NCBI GenBank assembly: GCA_947168625.1
Contig: CAMVMQ010000034.1
Location: 1-8,527, forward strand
DNA from: an uncultured Caryophanales bacterium
GTDB taxonomy: Bacteria > Bacillota_I > Bacilli_A > RF39 > UBA660
DNA: 8,527 bases
Reading direction: 5' to 3'
Shown here: piece by piece, positions 4,019-8,527 of the stretch
How positions within the stretch are numbered: the first letter of the stretch is position 1
Layout of the letters: each line of letters opens with the position of its first letter
The notes under the pieces: generated by a model
The model's database searches: none
What the model was told of the DNA's origin: nothing
Seen by the model: only the letters and a program-made list of their open reading frames with translations
Program-made: the position numbers and the translations under genes

Positions 4019-5254
4019 CTATTTTTTTAATACATCAAGTGCTTTACGCATAGCAAGTTCAAACTTAATTCTGTCTAAAGAACCAAGATGCTCCATAACA
4101 TGTTCTTCAGTCATATTATACTCTTTTGCCATCTTTTTAACTTCATCTTTAGCTTCTTTATCAGTAACTGTTATTTTTTCTTCTTTAATAATAGCCTCTA
4201 GTAAATAACGATATTTAAGTCTTACTTCTGCTTCTTTTGTTAAGTCTTTCATAACATCCTCTTTACTAGTTTTAGCATATGCATAATATAATTCTTCACT
4301 AATACCTTGTCCTTTTAATCTGTTTGTAAAATCTTCATACATATGCGCAGCTTCGTCATCAATTATTTCCTTATCAATATCAACTTTCATATTGTTAGAA
4401 GCCTCTTCAAGTAGTTTTTCTGTATAGATATTTTCTGCTTGTTCTTCTTTTTGAACTTTAATTTCTTCTTCAACTACTTTATATAATTCTTCTTTATTAG
4501 TTACACCTTTCATGTCTAAATCTTTAAAAAATTCTTCATCTAATTCAGGAATAACTCTCTTTTTAATATCATGTACTTTTACATTAAAGACAACCTTTTG
4601 TCCTGCTAAATCTTTAGCCATATAGTCTTCAGGAAAAGTAAGTGGAATATCTTTTTCCTCATCTTTACTCATACCCACTATAGCCTCTTCAAAGCCAGGA
4701 ATGAAAGAGTGACTTCCAAGTTCTAAAGAATAGTTTTCAGCACTTCCTCCTTCAAACTCCTTATCATCTTTAAATCCTTTAAAATCAATAATTACTGTAT
4801 CACCATTTTCAGCCTTACCATCTTTAGATACTAATTCAGCATATCTATCAAGAATATGACCTACTTCATGTTCTATTTCTTCTTTTTTAACCTTTACTTC
4901 TTCTTTCTTAGCCTTAAGAGAAGTATACTTTCCTAAAGTAACTTCAGGATTAGTTATGAAGGTCATATTTACTTCAAAACCATTATCATCTGCACTTACT
5001 ATTTCTAATTTGGGTTCTAATATTGGTATAATCTTTTCCTTAACAATTGTCTCATTATACTTTTTGTCAATCATTTCTTGCATAGCTTCACTAATTATTT
5101 CACCAGTACCATATTTTTTCTCAAAAATTGTTCTAGGCACTTTACCATTACGAAATCCATCTACTTTTGCTTTTTTAACTACTTTTTCAAAAGCTTTATC
5201 CTTAGCCTCTTTCCATTCTTCTCCACTTACTTTATAATTTACTACTTTTTTCAT
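4019..5254 (-). CDS. tig: Trigger factor, ribosome-associated chaperone
   Basis: Trigger factor docks at the ribosomal exit tunnel, shields nascent chains and has peptidyl-prolyl isomerase activity. The ribosome-binding signature GFRNGKVPR is at 33-41. The FKBP-like domain spans about 147-232 (GDTVIIDFKGF, EGGSAENYSLELGS, FIPGFEEAIVGM, FPEDY). The helical, highly charged chaperone arms follow (about 236-411). It is 411 aa against about 425-430 usual. The difference is partly at the N terminus: the signature sits about 10 residues earlier than in E. coli trigger factor (GFRKGK at 43-48), so the first beta-strand appears to be missing. The start is nevertheless firm. TAAGGAGG lies 8 nt upstream, its TAA is the greA stop codon, and no in-frame extension is preceded by a better site. 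The overlap of the greA stop with the tig ribosome-binding site ties their translation together. Confidence 0.96.
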   Translation of the reverse strand: MKKVVNYKVSGEEWKEAKDKAFEKVVKKAKVDGFRNGKVPRTIFEKKYGTGEIISEAMQEMIDKKYNETIVKEKIIPILEPKLEIVSADDNGFEVNMTFITNPEVTLGKYTSLKAKKEEVKVKKEEIEHEVGHILDRYAELVSKDGKAENGDTVIIDFKGFKDDKEFEGGSAENYSLELGSHSFIPGFEEAIVGMSKDEEKDIPLTFPEDYMAKDLAGQKVVFNVKVHDIKKRVIPELDEEFFKDLDMKGVTNKEELYKVVEEEIKVQKEEQAENIYTEKLLEEASNNMKVDIDKEIIDDEAAHMYEDFTNRLKGQGISEELYYAYAKTSKEDVMKDLTKEAEVRLKYRYLLEAIIKEEKITVTDKEAKDEVKKMAKEYNMTEEHVMEHLGSLDRIKFELAMRKALDVLKK

Positions 5255-5268
5255 ATAATTTTACCTCC

Positions 5269-5736
5269 TTAGCAAATTTCTAAAACTTTAACTTCATATT
5301 CACCATTAGGTGATGCAACTTTTTTTACTTCTCCAGCTTTAGCATTCATAATAGCAATAGCAATAGGACTTTCATTTGATATTTTATTATTAGAAGGATC
5401 TGCCTCTTTTGAACCAACGATAGTATATTCTTCGACCTCATCATCACCAACATACTCAATCTTTACTGTGCTACCTAAAGATACCTTATCAGTGCTTCCC
5501 TTCTTAATAATGTGAGCATTTTCCATAATCTTTTCCAACTCTTGGATTCTACCTTCTACTTGTGCCTGCTCAGCTCTAGCAGCATCATAGTCAGCATTCT
5601 CAGATAAATCTCCTAATGCTCTAGCTTCTTTAAGAGCCTTAATTACCTCAGGTCTCTTAACATTTTTAAGTACATTTAATTCTTCTTCTAACTCAAGAAA
5701 ACCTTCATCAGTTAGATAAACTTTATTATCATTCAT
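5269..5736 (-). CDS. greA: Transcription elongation factor GreA
   Basis: GreA enters the RNA polymerase secondary channel and stimulates cleavage of backtracked transcripts, rescuing stalled complexes. The N-terminal antiparallel coiled coil spans about 8-76 and carries the tip signature ARALGDLSENADYDAAR at 38-54. Its acidic D43 and E46 position the catalytic metal. The C-terminal FKBP-like domain (about 82-155) binds polymerase: VSLGSTVKIEYV, then SPIAIAIMNAKAGE. At 155 aa the length is typical. It ends in Cys, a small oddity. AAGGAG lies 10 nt before the ATG, slightly far. It has its own consensus promoter (5780-5808), so it is the first gene of the greA-tig-uppP-tRNA unit and is not purely dependent on the trmR promoter. 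Confidence 0.97.
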   Translation of the reverse strand: MNDNKVYLTDEGFLELEEELNVLKNVKRPEVIKALKEARALGDLSENADYDAARAEQAQVEGRIQELEKIMENAHIIKKGSTDKVSLGSTVKIEYVGDDEVEEYTIVGSKEADPSNNKISNESPIAIAIMNAKAGEVKKVASPNGEYEVKVLEIC

Positions 5737-5779
5737 TTAATTTCTTCTCCTTACAATTTCATTTTCATTACAATTCAAG

Positions 5780-5808
5780 ATTGTACTATTTTTTTATTAT
5801 TTTGTCAA
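5780..5808 (-). promoter_or_regulatory. Consensus promoter of the greA operon
   Basis: On the minus strand TTGACA (5803-5808) and TACAAT (5780-5785) are separated by exactly 17 nt, an almost perfect sigma-A promoter. The start should be near 5773. A small dyad, CAAT-tcaag-ATTG (5771-5783), overlaps the -10 and start region and might bind a regulator. There is no terminator between trhP2 and this promoter, so read-through from the tRNA-modification genes can add to it. Confidence 0.88.
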
Positions 5809-5851
5809 TAAATAATTATCTCTTTTAATTTATTCTTTAAAGTTTATATAA

Positions 5852-7054
5852 TTAATCAATTTTTACTCTAATCATATCTCCTCTAAAGACTTTCTTATCA
5901 AGTTTAAACTTAAGTATTTCTTCAGGATGTCTTCCAATATTTACCTTTTCATTATCTTTATTATATATGTCTGGCATTATAAAAGAAAATGTTTTAATAT
6001 TTGGACCAAATATTTCCACTTCATCTCCAGTTTTAAAATAATTTCTTTCAGTTATAGTTACCATTTTACTTTCATCATCGTAATCTTCAACTATTCCAAG
6101 AAAATCTTGATTAGATGCTTCATTTCTGCCTAAATAGTATTGTTCATCTACCGAAGGTAACTTATCAAAAAACTGAACTTTAGCCTCCCTATTAGCAACA
6201 CGCTCTAATACTTTTTTATAGTGAGTAATATTTTCATTAGTTAAAGTATTATTATATATATCATCTATAATACTTCGATATGTATTTATTACTGTTGCTA
6301 CATAGTAATTACTTCGCATTCTTCCTTCAACTTTTAATGAAGTAACGCCAATATCAATCATATCTTTTATATAATCAATCATCATTAAATCCTTAGATGA
6401 TGCAGTAAACAATGTTTTACTTTCTATTTTATTTAGTTTACTATCATATAAAGGAAACTCCCAACGACATATTTGTGCACATCCTCCTCTATTTGCATCT
6501 CTTCCAGTTAAATAATTAGATAAAACACATCTACCAGAGTAAGATGAACACATTGCTCCATGAATAAAGCACTCTACTTCTATACCAGTCTTATCAATTA
6601 TTTCCTTTATTTCACCTTTAGATAACTCTCTAGCTAATACAACTCTTTCAGCTCCTTCATTTTTCCAAAATAAAGCTGTTTCCTTATTTAGACACGAAGC
6701 TTGAGTTGAAATATGTACCTTTAGATTAAGTTTATTCTTCTTAATCAAATTTATTACCAAAGGATCAGATACAATTAAAGCATCGACACTTGCCTCCTCT
6801 AAAGATTTTAAATAATCTAATAATTTATCCTCATTCTCATTGTGGAAAACAATATTTACCGTAACATATACTTTCTTATTAAGAGAGTGAGCATAAGTCG
6901 TTGCTTCTTTTATTTCATCTATACTAAAATTTTTAGCATTAGCTCTAAGAGAAAACTCTCTTCCCCCGATATAGCAGGCATCAGCTCCATACATAAAGGC
7001 AAATTTTAATCTTTCTAAGTCACCAGCAGGAGCAAGTAATTCTATTTTTTTCAT
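5852..7054 (-). CDS. trhP2: TrhP2/YrrO-like U32 family tRNA 5-hydroxyuridine synthase subunit
   Basis: This is a member of the 'peptidase U32' family. Family members studied in E. coli (TrhP/YegQ) and B. subtilis (YrrN/YrrO) are tRNA hydroxylases, not peptidases: they install 5-hydroxyuridine at wobble U34, using prephenate-dependent chemistry and an Fe-S cluster. It opens with the typical LLAPAGDLERLKFAF (6-20) and YIGGREFSLRA (28-38). The U32 signature is at 161-179 (ECFIHGAMCSSYSGRCVLS). Four cysteines, C169, C176, C192 and C196, are spaced as the cluster ligands. SLKVEGRMRS (about 250) and the C-terminal beta domain (about 315-400) complete it. At 400 aa it is slightly shorter than YrrO (about 420). 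The ATG overlaps the trhP1 stop as TAATG, with GGAGG inside the end of trhP1, indicating coupled translation. The family is certain; the TrhP2 assignment rests on synteny. Confidence 0.93.
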   Translation of the reverse strand: MKKIELLAPAGDLERLKFAFMYGADACYIGGREFSLRANAKNFSIDEIKEATTYAHSLNKKVYVTVNIVFHNENEDKLLDYLKSLEEASVDALIVSDPLVINLIKKNKLNLKVHISTQASCLNKETALFWKNEGAERVVLARELSKGEIKEIIDKTGIEVECFIHGAMCSSYSGRCVLSNYLTGRDANRGGCAQICRWEFPLYDSKLNKIESKTLFTASSKDLMMIDYIKDMIDIGVTSLKVEGRMRSNYYVATVINTYRSIIDDIYNNTLTNENITHYKKVLERVANREAKVQFFDKLPSVDEQYYLGRNEASNQDFLGIVEDYDDESKMVTITERNYFKTGDEVEIFGPNIKTFSFIMPDIYNKDNEKVNIGRHPEEILKFKLDKKVFRGDMIRVKID

Positions 7055-7860
7055 TATCCTTCCTCCTTTATTTTATAAGTCGTCTTAGTATTAAAAAAGC
7101 CTTTATAATTAGATTCTACTCTATTATCTAAAATATTATTAATAATCTCTTTATCATCTATATAAGATAAATCAATAACATAATTATCAACATTATTAAT
7201 CATATCTAAATCATTGACAATATTAACTAAAGGACTATAAATAATAGTACCATATTCTCTTTCCTTAATAAGATACCTATTATTATTTTTATCATATATA
7301 TAATACGTATCATCATTTACATCTTCATTAATATATTTAAAATAATTAGTAACTAGACTTCTTCTTGAATAGAATATAGGTAAATAGCCATAGACAGTAT
7401 AATAAATATTCATACCAGTCTCTTTCTTTATCTCATTTATTTCTTTATAAGTAATATCTGAAGATATAAAAGAAGACTTAATACCATGTTCTTTATAAAA
7501 AGAATTACTTCCAATACTTAAATTTAAATGCTCTCCATATATAATTAATTCATTGTTAAGATTTAGTTCTTTAATTATGTTTAAAACACCTAAATCATGG
7601 AACATAATATTAATATTTGTGTTCTTTACTTTAGATAATACTTCTCTTACATTATCCAAATCATCATTATGAATCATCTTATTAATAGCAATAATAATCT
7701 TTTTATCAGTCTTATTATCTAAATCAAGTATACTATCTATGTTTAATTCGCAATTATAAATAGATAGATTATTTACGCCCAATATAAGGCCCCTAATATC
7801 TTTTCCTAACAAATAATCAATATCTTCTTTATTATTAGGGATAACAATATACTTACTCAT
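7054..7860 (-). CDS. trhP1: TrhP1/YrrN-like U32 family protein, partner of TrhP2
   Basis: This 268-aa protein sits between trmR and trhP2 exactly as yrrN does in B. subtilis, where YrrN and YrrO (TrhP1, TrhP2) are both needed for 5-hydroxyuridine in tRNA. It has a beta/alpha-barrel pattern (LILGVN, KIIIAINKMI, INIMFHDLGVL, ELIIYGEHLNL). A U32-like block YGYLPIFYSRRSLVTNYF stands where catalytic members have the cysteine signature. It has almost no cysteines and none in that block, so the Fe-S cluster should be supplied by TrhP2. This matches the divergent YrrN type. The frame is open up to 7926, but I chose the ATG at 7858-7860. It is the third of three ATGs in a row and lies 7 nt from GGAGG; the longer start lies inside trmR without a ribosome-binding site. 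It overlaps the trmR stop by 8 nt and abuts trhP2 by 1 nt. Confidence 0.88.
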   Translation of the reverse strand: MSKYIVIPNNKEDIDYLLGKDIRGLILGVNNLSIYNCELNIDSILDLDNKTDKKIIIAINKMIHNDDLDNVREVLSKVKNTNINIMFHDLGVLNIIKELNLNNELIIYGEHLNLSIGSNSFYKEHGIKSSFISSDITYKEINEIKKETGMNIYYTVYGYLPIFYSRRSLVTNYFKYINEDVNDDTYYIYDKNNNRYLIKEREYGTIIYSPLVNIVNDLDMINNVDNYVIDLSYIDDKEIINNILDNRVESNYKGFFNTKTTYKIKEEG

Positions 7861-8434
7861 CATCATCCCTCCTTTTAGATATTGAAATAGTATCTCCCAG
7901 TGGAATATAAGTAGTAATAAATTCATTATTGTTATCTAAAAAAATAATATAATCCTTAATCTTATTCACAATACCTCTTTGGTTTTTGGTTTTAATTAGA
8001 GATGGATTCTCTACTAATCCATGAAAAGATAAATTATCTGTAATAATCACTCCATTTTTATTTAAATTATCCTTATATTTATTAAAAAACAAAGTATTTT
8101 TACCCTTTGCAGCATCAATAAATATTAAATCAAATTTACCATTAATAGTAGTATTACAAGCATCATCATTAATAATAGTTATTTGTCCATCTAAATTATT
8201 TTTCATAATATTACATACCGCTATATTATATCTATCTATATCTTTTTCAATAGTGGTAACATGAACATCATCGCTTACTAAAGCCATCTTCATACTGGAA
8301 TAACCAATAGCACTTCCTATTTCTAAGATACTTTTAATATTATTATCTTTAATATACTGGCATAAATACTCAATACCATCTTTCTGCATGATCGGTATTC
8401 TATTTATTTTAGCATACTCTTCTATTTCATTCAT
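7853..8434 (-). CDS. trmR: tRNA 5-hydroxyuridine methyltransferase TrmR (YrrM)
   Basis: This is a class I SAM-dependent O-methyltransferase of the COMT/YrrM type, 193 aa. In B. subtilis TrmR methylates 5-hydroxyuridine at wobble position 34 to 5-methoxyuridine, widening decoding by several tRNAs. Motif I, LEIGSAIGYSS, is at 37-47 and the acidic residue after strand 2 is E63 (TTIEKD). The metal site residues are D107 in FIDAAKGK and D133-N134 in TDNLSFHG. The N terminus (MNEIEEYAKINRIPIM) is the usual helical cap of this family. It heads a unit with trhP1 and trhP2, which make its substrate, and overlaps trhP1 by 8 nt. The ribosome-binding site (AGGTGATATC before the ATG) is weaker than that of its neighbours. 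A strong promoter lies about 50 nt upstream. Confidence 0.94.
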   Translation of the reverse strand: MNEIEEYAKINRIPIMQKDGIEYLCQYIKDNNIKSILEIGSAIGYSSMKMALVSDDVHVTTIEKDIDRYNIAVCNIMKNNLDGQITIINDDACNTTINGKFDLIFIDAAKGKNTLFFNKYKDNLNKNGVIITDNLSFHGLVENPSLIKTKNQRGIVNKIKDYIIFLDNNNEFITTYIPLGDTISISKRRDDDE

Positions 8435-8485
8435 GATATCACCTACTAAAAAAGAAAAAGAAGTATCTCTTTCTTCAACATCATA

Positions 8486-8514
8486 ATATTAGCACATATT
8501 ACTCTTAAAGTCAA
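8486..8514 (-). promoter_or_regulatory. Promoter of the trmR-trhP1-trhP2 unit
   Basis: On the minus strand TTGACT (8509-8514) and TAATAT (8486-8491) are separated by 17 nt, and TGC just before the -10 makes it an extended -10. The leader of about 45 nt (8479 to 8435) holds an imperfect purine/pyrimidine hairpin (GAAGAAAGAG with a CTTCTTT-type arm) followed by a T-rich run. This may be a weak attenuator or simply sequence bias. Bases 8515-8527 show nothing further. Confidence 0.82.
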
Positions 8515-8527
8515 CTCTTTTACTTTT

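Noticed and set aside
4956..5272. Two overlapping plus-strand open frames (4956-5237 and 5078-5272)
   Set aside because: Both are antisense to the tig N-terminal region and lack start signals; Ser/Phe/Leu-rich translations are typical antisense products.
5927..6133. Plus-strand open frame of 68 codons
   Set aside because: It is antisense to the trhP2 C-terminal domain, with no ribosome-binding site.
7861..7926. Longer start for trhP1 (22 extra codons)
   Set aside because: The extra codons lie inside trmR, lack a ribosome-binding site and do not resemble the family N terminus. The ATG at 7858-7860 has GGAGG 7 nt upstream.
1..8527. CRISPR arrays, insertion sequences, rRNA and known riboswitches
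   Set aside because: I found no regularly spaced repeats, no transposase, and no rRNA or recognisable riboswitch core on either strand.
1..8527. Recoded UGA (mycoplasma-type genetic code)
   Set aside because: Tryptophans in conserved positions, such as CRWEF in trhP2 and DWWELF in uppP, are encoded by TGG, and no gene requires UGA read-through.

Overview
This is an AT-rich window from a low-GC, Gram-positive-type bacterium. Ribosome-binding sites are strong (AAGGAGG-like) and promoters are near-consensus sigma-A type. TGG encodes tryptophan and stops are mostly TAA, so the standard bacterial code applies, not the mycoplasma code. Gene content and order resemble the Bacilli. I infer an uncultured or gut-associated member of the Bacilli/Erysipelotrichia/RF39 type, but the window alone cannot fix the taxon.

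Right half (3108-8527, all minus strand): a conserved housekeeping block, read from right to left. A consensus promoter (8486-8514) drives trmR, trhP1 and trhP2, whose reading frames overlap. This is the tRNA wobble-uridine module: U32-family hydroxylases make 5-hydroxyuridine at U34 and TrmR methylates it. A second consensus promoter (5780-5808) drives greA (transcript-cleavage factor), tig (trigger factor), uppP (undecaprenyl-diphosphatase) and a tRNA-Thr(GGU), ending at a 12-bp-stem terminator (3067-3096). The order trmR-trhP1-trhP2-greA matches Bacillus subtilis yrrM-yrrN-yrrO-udk-greA, but udk is absent.

Middle (1671-3016): two divergent genes share a 133-bp promoter region. One encodes a 283-aa protein with a C-terminal membrane anchor (minus strand). 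The other encodes a 96-aa protein with an N-terminal membrane anchor and two exported cysteines (plus strand, with its own promoter and terminator).

Left part (1-1516): an accessory region with genes of unknown function. A frameshifted LysM-like fragment, a 98-aa helical protein and a 188-aa protein with a CYLTSAC / LRWFRD / EHYYEVAP signature form one minus-strand series. It is flanked by two intrinsic terminators sharing an identical 16-nt arm, and a third, decayed copy lies at 318-354. The outermost 445 bases hold only very short coupled frames, hairpins and a perfect 18-bp dyad.

Nothing here proves a new biological system. The most promising unexplained material is the terminator-flanked cassette at 392-1516 and the divergent membrane pair.
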